A stretch of 64,000 nucleotides of DNA from RPQJ01 sp963762315 (GTDB taxonomy: Bacteria > Pseudomonadota > Gammaproteobacteria > Steroidobacterales > Steroidobacteraceae). Position 1 is the first letter of the stretch; the number at the start of each line of letters is the position of its first letter. Positions 8,827 through 17,777 of this stretch are shown here, piece after piece. Both the position numbers and the translations under genes were made by a program. The notes under the pieces were generated by a model. That model was given only the letters and a program-made list of their open reading frames with translations. It had not been told where the DNA came from and ran no database searches. Location: NCBI GenBank assembly GCA_963762315.1, contig CAVXKO010000003.1, forward strand, positions 62,001 to 126,000. The letters are read 5' to 3'.

Positions 8827-10364
8827 ATGAGAGTCAATTGCGCATCCTGGCCCGGCCGCTTCGCCATCGCGGCCATCGTCCTGGCCGCGCTCGCCGGATG
8901 CGGCGGGAAGACAAGGTCCACGATCGGCGGTACCGTCACCGGATTGACCGGTACGATGGTGCTGCAGAATAACGGCGACGACGACCTCAGCGTCAGCGCA
9001 AACGGTCCATTCACGTTCGCGACCAAAGTCGGGTACAACGGGTTCTACTCCGTGACCGTCAAGACGCAGCCCGCCGGCCAGAGTTGCAAGGTCACGAATG
9101 GCACCGGTACGACGGTCGTCAACGTCCGTGAAGTCGTGGTCACGTGCACGAACGTCTATACGATTGGCGGTAACGTCACCGGCCTCACCGGAACGGTCGT
9201 GCTGCAAAACAATGCCGCGGACAACCTCAGCCTCAGCGCGAGCGGCCCGTTCACGTTCCCGACCAGGATTGCAAAAGGCGCGGCCTACGCCGTGACCGTC
9301 AAGACGCAGCCGACCGGCCAGACCTGCGCGGTCACGAACGGTTCCGGTACGGCGAACGCCAACGTGACGAACGTCGCCGTGGCCTGCGCCGCCTCGAGCG
9401 GACCTTTCGCCGTCGGCGGCACGATCTCCGGCCTGAAGGCGGCCGGATTGAAGCTCGAGGTCAGCGCCGCGAACTCGGTGTCGCCGGCCTCCGGTGCGAC
9501 TACGTTTACGTTGCCGACGGCCCTGGCGGCGGGCACGGAATTCAGGGTCGGCATCACCGCCCAGCCGACGGGGCAGACCTGTGTGATCACGACATCGCAC
9601 GGTGTCGTTTCCGCCAACGTCACGAACGTGCCGGTTGCGTGCATCGACAACGTCACGGACCCGATCATCGGCACGTATCGAGGCGCAGATCACCGGCAGC
9701 CTCGTGTACATCACTCTGTGGGCGGATGGCTCCTACGTCTATGCGTCGGTCGAGAACAATGCACCCTGCGGACGAGAACAACGGCAATGGCGTGGAGTAC
9801 GGCGTCTACAACTACAACAAGACGAGCGGCGCATTCTCGATCAAGAGCGCCGTGGTGGACACGAACGGCAAGTGCGGCCTGTACGACAGCGGCGCTGCGA
9901 GACCGCTCGCCTCCGGAACGCTGGCGAAGACCGGCACGGGCAAAGCACCGTGCTCACCCTGACGGCCACGGCGGGCCAGGTGGTTCTGACGCCAGTACCC
10001 TCGACCGCGAGTTCGATCGTCGGCAGCTTCGGGACCCCGGCCCACCAGAACGTCTGGCTGTTCTCGACAACGGCGTGAGCAAGAACTACCTGATCGCCGA
10101 AACGCAAGCCGATACGGCCGGCGGCGGACAGAGGCCGGTGTCGAGTACGCCTGCTACAGCATCGCGACCGGCAACATCACGGCCGACTTGAGCGCGGCAT
10201 GTCAGACGCCGGACGCTCCAACTCCGAACGGCCCAGTCGACACGAGCGGCAAGGCGGGCTTCTCGAGCGCCGTCGCGCCGATTCCGTACTCGATCGTGGA
10301 CGCCAATACGATCCAGGTGGGTGGCGCAACTGGAACTACCGCGACGAGGATCACGCCGAACTGA
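8827..10364 (+). CDS. Repeat-containing surface lipoprotein (frameshifted)
   Basis: The start was chosen for the lipoprotein signal peptide: a basic N-terminus, hydrophobic core and lipobox LAALAGC with Cys about residue 25. Residues 33 to about 272 are three imperfect copies of an 80-83 residue unit (see repeat entry). The C-terminal half shifts frame at least four times and resumes as ITGSLVYITLWADGSYVYAS, NGNGVEYGVYNYNK, KNYLIAETQAD and EYACYSIATGNIT, ending GTTATRITPN at 10364. Similar repeats occur in secreted proteins of soil proteobacteria with no known role. A strong hairpin follows the stop. Confidence 0.75.
8923..9645 (+). repeat. Three tandem 80-83 aa protein repeats
   Basis: Units begin at 8923, 9163 and 9412. 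Each opens with (I/V)GG followed by T or N, contains GPFTF or TTFTLPT, then VTVKTQPxGQxC and ends NVxxVxVxC. The two conserved cysteines per unit could form a disulfide. Units 1 and 2 are closest at DNA level; unit 3 has diverged in its first half. Confidence 0.85.
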
Positions 10365-10381
10365 GTCCTCAACTCATCCGT

Positions 10382-10410
10382 GCTCGAGTCGCGTTCGCCG
10401 CGACTCGAGC
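10382..10410. terminator. Perfect 12-bp-stem hairpin after the lipoprotein gene
   Basis: Arm 10382-10393 (GCTCGAGTCGCG) is the exact reverse complement of 10399-10410 with a 5-nt loop TTCGC. It begins 18 bp after the lipoprotein stop. There is no T-run after it, so it would be a non-canonical terminator or an mRNA-stabilising 3' stem. Confidence 0.6.
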
Positions 10411-10489
10411 GCGGGGCGCGAACCGTTCGGGCAACACGACTAGAATGCGGTACGCCGTCGCCTGTCGACGGCGAGCAGGGGTGCATCGC

Positions 10490-11152
10490 ATGAATTCGAA
10501 TGTCGTCAGGATCCGGCGCGCCACCAAGGAAGACGCAGCACGCATCAGTGAACTGGCGCAGGCCGTTGCGCTCAAGTTCATCGTCGATGAGTTCCGTGGG
10601 AGGGGACGTGCCTTCTACCTGAAGCAACTGGCGCCCGAGGTCATCGCAAAGCGCCTCGCGGACGATGATTTCCGCTTCCTGGTTGCGGAGAACGGAGATA
10701 CGCTGGTCGGTGTGGCCGCGATGCAGGGTCACTGGCACCTGTATCACCTGTTCGTGGCCAAGGGCTACCAGCGCGGCGGCGTCGCGCGACAACTGTGGAA
10801 GATCCTGCGCGAGGAGGCGCTCAGCGCCGGCCCGCCGAGAAGCTTCAAGGCAAACGTACCGCGGTATGCGATCGGCGCCTACACGCGGCTCGGGTTCACT
10901 CCCGACGGTGAGTTTCGCGACGAGAAAGGCGTGCGCTTCCAGCCGATGACGTGTCCGGCGAAACGGCTCGGCGGCCGGCGCGACGACGTAACGCGAACCG
11001 CTACAGCTCCGAAACCGACAGCCGCCGCAGCAGCGCCATGCGCTTGTCGTGATGCTCCTCCATGCGGCCGAGAATATCGGCGAGGAATTCCACCGTGCTC
11101 ACGATCCGTGGGCCCTTGTTCAGCATCACGCACTCGGCGCGGCTGCTCATGA
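10490..11152 (+). CDS. GNAT-family N-acetyltransferase
   Basis: Starts MNSNVVRIRRATKEDAARIS, a typical GNAT strand-helix opening. The acetyl-CoA site is seen as LYHLFVAKGYQRGGVARQLW, containing the Q/R-x-x-G-x-A motif, and the domain closes with IGAYTRLGFTPDGEF. The domain ends near 10955, but the frame stays open to 11152, giving a low-complexity tail of about 65 residues antisense to the pyruvate kinase 3' end. The native stop was probably removed by an indel, so the true gene may end near 11000. The acetyl acceptor is unknown. Confidence 0.8.
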   Translation: MNSNVVRIRRATKEDAARISELAQAVALKFIVDEFRGRGRAFYLKQLAPEVIAKRLADDDFRFLVAENGDTLVGVAAMQGHWHLYHLFVAKGYQRGGVARQLWKILREEALSAGPPRSFKANVPRYAIGAYTRLGFTPDGEFRDEKGVRFQPMTCPAKRLGGRRDDVTRTATAPKPTAAAAAPCACRDAPPCGREYRRGIPPCSRSVGPCSASRTRRGCS

Positions 11153-12831
11153 CCGCGTCGCTCACCTCCGCACGCGTCGGGGCGCCGGCCTTGGCGAGGC
11201 CTTCCAGTACCTGGGTCGCCCAGATGACGGGCACGTGGGCCGCCTCGCACACCCACAGGATCTCCTCCTGGACTTCGGAGAGACGCTCGAAACCGATCTC
11301 CACGGCCAGGTCGCCCCGGGCCACCATCACGCCGACCGGCGGGGAGCGCAGGCTGGCCAGCAGGATGTGCGGCAGGTTGCGAAACGCGGCGGCGTTCTCG
11401 ATCTTGAGCACGATGCCCATGTCGCCGGCACCGAGCAGGTGCAGTTGGTCTTCAAGGGCCTCGACGTCCTGCGGGGTGCGCAGGAAGGACAACGCGATCA
11501 TGTCGGCGAAACCCACGACCGCGCGCAGGTCGGCGAGATCCTTGTCGGTCAGCGCGCTGAGCCCGAGTTCCGTGTCGGGGAAGTTGACACCCTTCTCTGC
11601 GCGCAGCTTTGCACCGCCGGGCGGCGCATGAGTGATCCGGATCTCGATGCGCGAGCCGTCGTTCGCGGTGACCGCGCCACCGATCTTGCCGTCGTCGAGC
11701 CAGACCCGGTCCCCCACCTGCGCGTGCTCGAACGCAGCTGGCAATGTGCAGTGAATCTGCGCCGGCCGGGCAATCCCACCGAGTTCGTCCAACACCGCAG
11801 CCGACCCTGGCGAGTCGTCGCGTGTGAGGACCAGGGTCTGACCGATCTGCAGCGCAATGGGCACGACGACATCCGGCAATGCCCCGACGGTTGTTTCGGC
11901 GACGAGCGTGCCGTTGCGCAGCAAAGTGCAGTTGGCGCCCTGCGCGACATAGGCCGTCTTTGCGGTTTCAGCGAGCCAGGACGAGCCTTCCCGGCCGACG
12001 ATCGCCAGCGTGCGTTCCTTGCCGCGCAGGTCGGCCAGGCGAAGCACGTCCCCAGGCGCGATCTGCTCGAGGAATGCAGTCGGCATCGGCAGGGAGGTCT
12101 CACCGGCCGGGGCCACGTCGGCCGACTCGCCGGGGGTCAGCCGGACCTTGGCCGGCGCTCGAACGCGCCCGGTGACATCCCGGCCAGGCTTGATGCGGAC
12201 GAACTGACCCACCGGGGCGATCGCACCGGTCCGCAGCTTCGGCCCGGCGAGATCCGCCTGGATCCGGCACTTGCGACCGACCGTGAGCTCGGCGCTGCGC
12301 AGGTTCTCCGCCATGCGCCGCCAGGTCTGCGCGTCGTCGTGAGCACAGTTGATGCGCATCACGTCCATGCCGGCACGCAGCAGGTCCACGAGCAGTTCAA
12401 GGTCTGGTTGCAGCCTCCGACGGCATCGTGACCATGATGCGGACCGAGCGGAACCTCCGTGTCGGTCCGAGGAGCTGCCGCGCATGGTCGCGGAGCAGCA
12501 AGGGTCCCGTGCGAAAGTCCACCGGGGGTACGGGCACTTCGGCGCCCGTCTTGCCGGCCAGCCGCTCCAGATTGCCGATCACGGCGTTCAGACTCGCCAG
12601 CACGTTCGGTTCGAGGACGCCGAGCGAGGAGAGGCCCATCGAGTGGAGGTCCCGCTGAAGGGTGCGGATGTCCTGCTGGCGCACGCTCAAGTAGTGCAGG
12701 AGATTGCGCGCACTCTCGCGAAAACGCGGTTCGACCGCCTCGAGTTCGGTGAAGTGCTCGGCCTCGAACTTGAGCGCGCGCGTCCGTAGCTCGCAGGCGG
12801 TGGTGAGAGTGCGTTCGAGGAGACGGTCCAT
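11001..12831 (-). CDS. Atypical pyruvate kinase with N-terminal extension (one frameshift)
   Basis: About 610 residues once a frame change near 12418 is bridged. The barrel shows MDVMRINCAHDD, IQADLAGPKLRTG, an inserted B-domain, VVGFADMIALSFL, IVLKIENAAA, VGVMVARGDLAVEIG and VIWATQVLEGL, the substrate and metal sites of the PEP-to-pyruvate reaction. Two things depart from standard PykA/PykF: about 135 residues precede the barrel (from MDRLLERTLTTACELRTRAL), and the protein ends about 50 residues after PTRAEVSDAV, so the C-terminal allosteric domain is missing. Allosteric control should differ from the textbook enzyme. It could have a related phosphotransfer role instead. Confidence 0.82.
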
Positions 12832-13133
12832 CGCCTTGAAATTGCGTGGGTGAAAACTTCCCTATTCTAGGGAGAGTCTGTGACGCATTGATTACGATGG
12901 CGCCGTGCGTACAGATGAAACCGGTCCATTCACGGCCGTGCATGGCATCACTTGACGCCCCATGATCCGGGGCGGTCGCGAAGTCGCCGCACTGAATGAG
13001 ATCCATGTGCGGCACACGCGACACCGTGGTCTCGCTGGAGTCGGTCCAGCTGGAGGCAAGTCTGCTGCGGCGCAGCAGGCCCGACACGGTGCGAGTAAAA
13101 TTCGCTTTGGCCAGCCTTCGCGCGAGGTGACGT
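12832..13133. other. 302-bp divergent intergenic region
   Basis: Lies between the pyruvate kinase start and the DUF3562 gene. It holds a short inverted repeat close to the pyk start (separate entry). A short open frame on the plus strand here has no recognisable product and I do not call it. Nothing else is evident. Confidence 0.45.
12859..12873 (-). promoter_or_regulatory. Inverted repeat at the pyruvate kinase promoter
   Basis: TCCCTA-TTC-TAGGGA is a perfect 6-bp inverted repeat 28 bp upstream of the pyruvate kinase ATG. On the minus strand it overlaps TAGAAT, a fair -10 hexamer, so it could be an operator. No good -35 is visible at 16-18 bp, so the promoter call is weak. Confidence 0.35.
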
Positions 13134-13352
13134 GTGGACCAGAGGACTGAAAACCGAGTCACGACCGATTCAACTCACCCGGTCGTGCTTTCGCTGGCAC
13201 GCGAACTCGATTTGCCGCCGGAGCATGTGGCGCGCGTGTACCGCGACGAGGCTTCAAGAATCGAAGCCGGCGCCCGCATCAAGACCTTCGTTTCCGTGAT
13301 CGTGGCGAGCCGCGTCCGCGCGGAGCTGCGGCGGCAGCAATCGAGCCGCTGA
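13134..13352 (+). CDS. DUF3562 family small protein
   Basis: A 72-residue protein with the family pattern: HPVVLSLARELDLPPEHVAR, then VYRDEASRIEAGARIKTFVS and a basic C-terminus. It starts at a GTG supported by GAGG six bases upstream. DUF3562 proteins are small helical proteins of unknown function, frequent in Burkholderia and Xanthomonas relatives. Its last 74 bp overlap the 3' end of ppk1 on the other strand. Confidence 0.8.
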   Translation: MDQRTENRVTTDSTHPVVLSLARELDLPPEHVARVYRDEASRIEAGARIKTFVSVIVASRVRAELRRQQSSR

Positions 13353-15477
13353 TCGCGCCCCCGCGGGTCGGGCCGTATTCAGCGGTCGGCGCAGCCCGCG
13401 CCCGGGCTCGCTTCATCAGCGTGACGTGCGTGCCATCTCGCGCCACCCGTGACGCGCGGCTCGCGGGGCGCAGCTGCACGTAGGTTCCATCGGATTGCAT
13501 CTGCCAGGCGTTGCGCTCGTCGGACAACTCCACCTGCAGCACGTCCCATATCCGCTCGCGAAGGTGACGCACCTCGACCGGCGTCACGGCCTCGATGCGC
13601 CGCGACAGGTTGCGGTCCATCCAGTCGGCGGAACCCAGGTAGAAGTCCCCGTCGACCGGATCCTCTTTGCCGTTCGAGAAATAGAAAACCCGGCCGTGCT
13701 CCAGGAAGCGGCCGATGACCGAGCGCACGCGGATGTTCTCGGTCCACCCGGCGATGCCCGGGCGCAGGCAGCAGAAGCCGCGCGCAATGATGTCGACGTT
13801 CACGCCCGCGATGGAGGCCTCGCACAATGCCTCGCAGATCGGGGCGTCCTCGAGCTGGTTGAGCTTGGCGATGATGCGGGCGGGGTGCCCGTCCCGCGCG
13901 TGGCCCGCCTCGCGACGGATCAGCTCGATGAAGCGCTCGCGCATGTTCAGGGGCGCGACGAGCAGCTTCTCGAACTTCGGTTTGCGTGAATAGCCGGTGA
14001 GGTGATGGAACAGGGTCACCACGTCGCGCGTCAGCACCGGGTCGCAGGTGAACAGGCCGAAGTCGGTGTAGAGCCGGGCCGTCTTGACGTGGTAATTGCC
14101 CGTACCGATGTGCGCGTAGCTGCGCACGCCGTCGCCCTCGCGGCGCACGACGAGCGCCAGCTTGGTGTGCGTCTTGAGACCGCGCACGCCGTAGATCACG
14201 TGGACGCCGGCCTTCTGCAGCTCCTCCGCCCAGTGCAGGTTGCGTTCCTCGTCGAAGCGGGCCTTGAGTTCGACACAGCAGGCCACCTGCTTGCCGTTCT
14301 CGGCGGCCTTGATGAGCGAGTGCACGAACGGCGTGTCGTCGCCGAGGCGATAAACCGTCATCTTGATCGTCGTCGTGCTCGCATCGCTGGCCGCATCGCG
14401 GATGAATCGCTCGACCGACGCATCGAAGCTCTCGTAGGGATGGTGCACGAGAACGTCGCCTGCGCGGATCGATGCGAAGATGTCCGAGTCGGCGTCGATG
14501 CCGATCGGGGGCAGCGATGTCCACGCCGAGTCGCGCAGCTCGGGCACGGGCAGGGACGCGATCTCGAAAAGACTCGTGTAATCGAGTATCCCGGGCAGCT
14601 CGTACACGTCGCCGTCGCGCAGCTCGAAGCGGGCCGCCAGGCCGTCGCGGATTTCCGGGCTGGGAGGCTCGAGGAACTCCAGGCGCACCACGGGCTGGAA
14701 GCGACGCTGGCGCACCTGCTCTTCGATCAGTTCGCGGATGCTGTTGTCGCTGTCTTCCTCGATGGCGATGTCGGCATTGCGCGAGACGCGGAACAGCGTG
14801 GCCTCCTCGATCTCGACGCCCGGGAACAGGCGTGACGCGTTCTGACGCAGCAGCTCCTGCAGGGAGACGAAGCAGCGCTCGCCGGATTCGACGTCGGCGC
14901 GCAGCGGCAGCCACTGTGGCAACGTGGTCGGCACCTTGACGCGCACCAGCATCCGCTCGGCCGTCTCGGGGTCGCGGATGACGAAGCCCCACGACGTCGA
15001 GAGATTCGACATGAACGGGAACGGGTGCGAGGGGTTGAGGCTGAGAGGCGTCAAGGCAGGGGACACGTGCCGCTCGAAATGCTCCGTCGCCTCGTCCCGC
15101 TGCGCGTCGGACAACTCCGCCCAGGTGGCGAGGCGGATGCGGTGGCGGTTCAGCCGCTGGCGCAGGTCGGCAAAGCACTCGGCCTGCTGCAGCAGCATGG
15201 GATGCAGGGCGTCGTGCAGGGTCTGGACGTGCGCGTTGAATTCCTCGACGGTCGCCGGGTTGCCGCTCGCGTACGCGCGGGTGCGCATGGCGCCGACCCG
15301 CTTCATGAAGAATTCGTCGAGATTCGTGGTGAAGATGGCCAGGAATTTCAGCCGCTCGAGCAGCGGGGTGCGCTCGTCGAGGGCCTGGGTGAGCACGCGG
15401 CGGTTGAATTCGAGCCAGCTCAGGTCGCGGTCGAACCACGCCTCCTGGAGCATTCGCGCCCGATTCCTGGATTCCAT
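13279..15477 (-). CDS. ppk1: Polyphosphate kinase 1
   Basis: Makes inorganic polyphosphate from ATP reversibly, at the inner membrane face. The 732-residue protein runs from MESRNRARMLQEAWFDRDLS, placed there because FNRRVLTQA is the normal PPK1 N-terminus; the open frame upstream is non-homologous. Visible: FTTNLDEFFMKRVG, SLNPSHPFPFMSNLS, the catalytic His in LKTHTK near residue 436, SYAHIGTGNYH near 456, and SADWMDRNLSRRIE. About 45 residues at the C-terminus (low-complexity, Arg/Ala-rich) overlap DUF3562 and are not part of the conserved enzyme. A PPK2 gene is in the same window. Confidence 0.95.
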   Translation of the reverse strand: MESRNRARMLQEAWFDRDLSWLEFNRRVLTQALDERTPLLERLKFLAIFTTNLDEFFMKRVGAMRTRAYASGNPATVEEFNAHVQTLHDALHPMLLQQAECFADLRQRLNRHRIRLATWAELSDAQRDEATEHFERHVSPALTPLSLNPSHPFPFMSNLSTSWGFVIRDPETAERMLVRVKVPTTLPQWLPLRADVESGERCFVSLQELLRQNASRLFPGVEIEEATLFRVSRNADIAIEEDSDNSIRELIEEQVRQRRFQPVVRLEFLEPPSPEIRDGLAARFELRDGDVYELPGILDYTSLFEIASLPVPELRDSAWTSLPPIGIDADSDIFASIRAGDVLVHHPYESFDASVERFIRDAASDASTTTIKMTVYRLGDDTPFVHSLIKAAENGKQVACCVELKARFDEERNLHWAEELQKAGVHVIYGVRGLKTHTKLALVVRREGDGVRSYAHIGTGNYHVKTARLYTDFGLFTCDPVLTRDVVTLFHHLTGYSRKPKFEKLLVAPLNMRERFIELIRREAGHARDGHPARIIAKLNQLEDAPICEALCEASIAGVNVDIIARGFCCLRPGIAGWTENIRVRSVIGRFLEHGRVFYFSNGKEDPVDGDFYLGSADWMDRNLSRRIEAVTPVEVRHLRERIWDVLQVELSDERNAWQMQSDGTYVQLRPASRASRVARDGTHVTLMKRARARAAPTAEYGPTRGGAISGSIAAAAAPRGRGSPRSRKRRS

Positions 15478-15649
15478 GGTCTTCGCCCCGTCGCGTGCCG
15501 GACTCCCGCGGGCTCCGGTCGGTGATTCACAATAACCTTTTATCATTGACCGCGAACATGACCGTTTGGTTTCAGGACAGAATCGGGCCAAAGTGTGCCC
15601 GTCCGGCCGCAACGCCGGCGGAGCAGGGGTCCATCCCAGGAGTCGACGA

Positions 15650-16339
15650 ATGAGCCAGAACCCTTCCCGAGCCAGGTTCGATGCCGCGGCGGCCCTGGCG
15701 CTCGAGCAATCGATGCCCGGCTGGGCCTTGACCGAGGACGGCAAGGCCATCCAGCGCCGCTTCAAGTTCAAGGACTTCGGGGCGACCATGGCCTTCGTGA
15801 ATCGGCTGGCGGCGGTCGCCGACCGCAAGGATCACCACCCCGACCTCAAGGTGGGCTACGGCTATTGCGAGGTGCTGTTCACCACCCACGATGCCGGCGG
15901 TCTCACGGTGCTCGACGCGGACCTGGTGCGTCAGACGCAGGCCCTTGCGGATGAGTTGGCCGGCCCGCCGCGCGAGGCTCGCAAGTACGCGTGGTCCGCG
16001 TTGCCGGGCGAGCAGGTGAACCCGTCCATGGTCCGTCGCATGGTCCACGGCGATCGCACGCTCGTGGCCAGGATGCAGTTCAAGGACGGTTTCGTGGTGC
16101 CGCAGCACCACCACGTTCATGAACAGGTGACACTCGTGCAGTCCGGGACGCTGCGCTTCCACCTGGGGGCGGATCGCAGCCAGGTCGTGGATGTCGGGCC
16201 GGGGGAGGTGCTCGTCATCCCGTCCAATCTCCCGCACGAGGTGCTGTGCATCGGAGACGTGGAGGAGATGGATGTCTTCACGCCCGTGCGCGAGGACTGG
16301 CTCGACGGCTCCGACGCTTACCTGCGCAACTCGAAATGA
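15650..16339 (+). CDS. Pterin-4a-carbinolamine dehydratase-cupin fusion
   Basis: One 229-residue frame holds two domains. Residues 10-105 are a PCD/DCoH fold: IQRRFKFKDFGATMAFVNRL, DHHPDLKVGYGY near 61 with the catalytic HHP type motif, and FTTHDAGGLTVLDADLV. Residues 115-229 are a cupin: VPQHHHVHEQVTLVQSG near 150 gives the metal-binding His cluster, followed by VLVIPSNLPHEV and DVFTPVREDW. There is no stop or ATG at the junction (REARKYAWSALPGEQ). PCD recycles the pterin of aromatic amino acid hydroxylases; no such hydroxylase is in the window. It is divergent from ppk1 with about 170 bp between them. The cupin role is unknown, perhaps a sensor or a metal enzyme. Confidence 0.88.
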   Translation: MSQNPSRARFDAAAALALEQSMPGWALTEDGKAIQRRFKFKDFGATMAFVNRLAAVADRKDHHPDLKVGYGYCEVLFTTHDAGGLTVLDADLVRQTQALADELAGPPREARKYAWSALPGEQVNPSMVRRMVHGDRTLVARMQFKDGFVVPQHHHVHEQVTLVQSGTLRFHLGADRSQVVDVGPGEVLVIPSNLPHEVLCIGDVEEMDVFTPVREDWLDGSDAYLRNSK

Positions 16340-16391
16340 GGTGCATCGATCTTGCGGCCGCGGCATCCGACGGCGCGCTGTCGAATGCAGC

Positions 16392-17669
16392 CTACATCGC
16401 GAAGTCCGCGCCGAATCCAAGCACGTAGACGCGGCTGTCCTCGATGGTTCCTTGCAGCGACGGGATGCCCGGCAGCGGCAGCGGGTGCGTCGTTTGCACG
16501 AACCTCGCGTCGCCCTGCGCCATGATCGAAGCGCATACGCGCAGCGTGAGGTCGTCGCCGTAGGATCGCTCGGCGCCCGCCGCGAAGCGCCACTGCTCGG
16601 CCACCGGGAAGTACGCGGGCACCTGCCCGTTTGCGGCGGGGTCGCTGTCGTACGCAATGCCTGCGGTCACGTGCCATTGCGGACCGATCGCATGGCGCAT
16701 GCCAAGGGAGACGCCCCAGGTATCGTTCAGGCCTGCCGGAAACAGATCGGAGGTCTGGCCAGGCATCTTCACCGTGGCATCGTCCAGTGACGACCAGTCC
16801 TGCCAGGACAGGCCCAGCGCGATGACGGTGTCCGGCGTCGACTGGTGCGTCACGCCGAGCAGGACCTGCTGCGGCAGCGTGGCGTCGAGTTCGACGTCGC
16901 CATCGCCCGGCAGCAGGGCCGCGAGCACAGGATGCACGTCATGGGCGTGCACGTCGCTGGCGAACGAATGATGCACAGCCGACGTCCAGGCGAGACCGGT
17001 TCGGATCCGGTCGTTGACGCGATACGTCAGCCCGACCTGGCCGCCTGGCGCCCAGGAATCGCCCTCGATCTTCAAGCGGCCGTCCGGCAGGCCGACCGGA
17101 GGGCCGTAGTAGAGCGCGTCGTTGGCAACTGCGAAGGCCGCCTCGTACCGGGCGAGCTGCGCAGCGACCGAGGCGCCGACCGTCAGCCGGTCGTTCACCG
17201 CATACGCGACCGCCGGGGCGATGTTGAGCGTGTTCAATCCAGCGCGCTCGATGGAGCGGTTCCCGGCCCATTTCGTGCCGAGATCGAACGCGAGGCCTAC
17301 GTTCGAGTAGACGCCGAGCCCGTAGGTGATCCGGTCGTCGCGCCACGCACCGTACAGCGCGGGGACCGGCGTGACGCCCGTTCGATTGGAGGCGACCGGA
17401 GGCGTTTCCGCGGGGACGCGAAAATCGAGCTCGATGTCGAGCGGCATTACCGCCGCCGTGACGGCGCTGCGCAGCAGTCCACCCAGGGCTGCGGGGTTGC
17501 CTGCCTGCGCGGCCGGATCGAGCGACAGTGCGGCGCGGCCGGCGCCGGCCATGCCCATGTCGGCGCCGCCGCTTTCGGACATCCAGACGGCTCCGCCCCG
17601 GCACGGCAGCGCGCAGCTGAGGAGCGCGATTGCGCAAGCCAGTGAGCGGCAGCAAGCGGACGTTCTCAT
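16392..17669 (-). CDS. OmpP1/FadL-family outer membrane transporter
   Basis: A 425-residue beta-barrel for uptake of hydrophobic molecules such as long-chain fatty acids or aromatics. A signal peptide (MRTSACCRSLACAIALLSCA) leads into AVWMSESGGADMGMAGAGRA, the FadL-type N-terminal hatch segment, then ALSLDPAAQAGNPAAL with the family N-P-A motif. The C-terminus VYVLGFGADFAM ends with aromatic-alternating barrel residues. The start follows the signal peptide; the longer open frame upstream is not coding. It is divergent from an AraC regulator 108 bp away, its probable controller. Confidence 0.9.
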   Translation of the reverse strand: MRTSACCRSLACAIALLSCALPCRGGAVWMSESGGADMGMAGAGRAALSLDPAAQAGNPAALGGLLRSAVTAAVMPLDIELDFRVPAETPPVASNRTGVTPVPALYGAWRDDRITYGLGVYSNVGLAFDLGTKWAGNRSIERAGLNTLNIAPAVAYAVNDRLTVGASVAAQLARYEAAFAVANDALYYGPPVGLPDGRLKIEGDSWAPGGQVGLTYRVNDRIRTGLAWTSAVHHSFASDVHAHDVHPVLAALLPGDGDVELDATLPQQVLLGVTHQSTPDTVIALGLSWQDWSSLDDATVKMPGQTSDLFPAGLNDTWGVSLGMRHAIGPQWHVTAGIAYDSDPAANGQVPAYFPVAEQWRFAAGAERSYGDDLTLRVCASIMAQGDARFVQTTHPLPLPGIPSLQGTIEDSRVYVLGFGADFAM

Positions 17670-17777
17670 CGAAGGTCTCCGACGCGATGTCGATGAGCAG
17701 TACGGTAAGCTCGCGGCGGGGCCGCATTTTCGTTTTTCGACGCAAGGATTATCGTTTTCCTGCGCTACACTCCGGCC

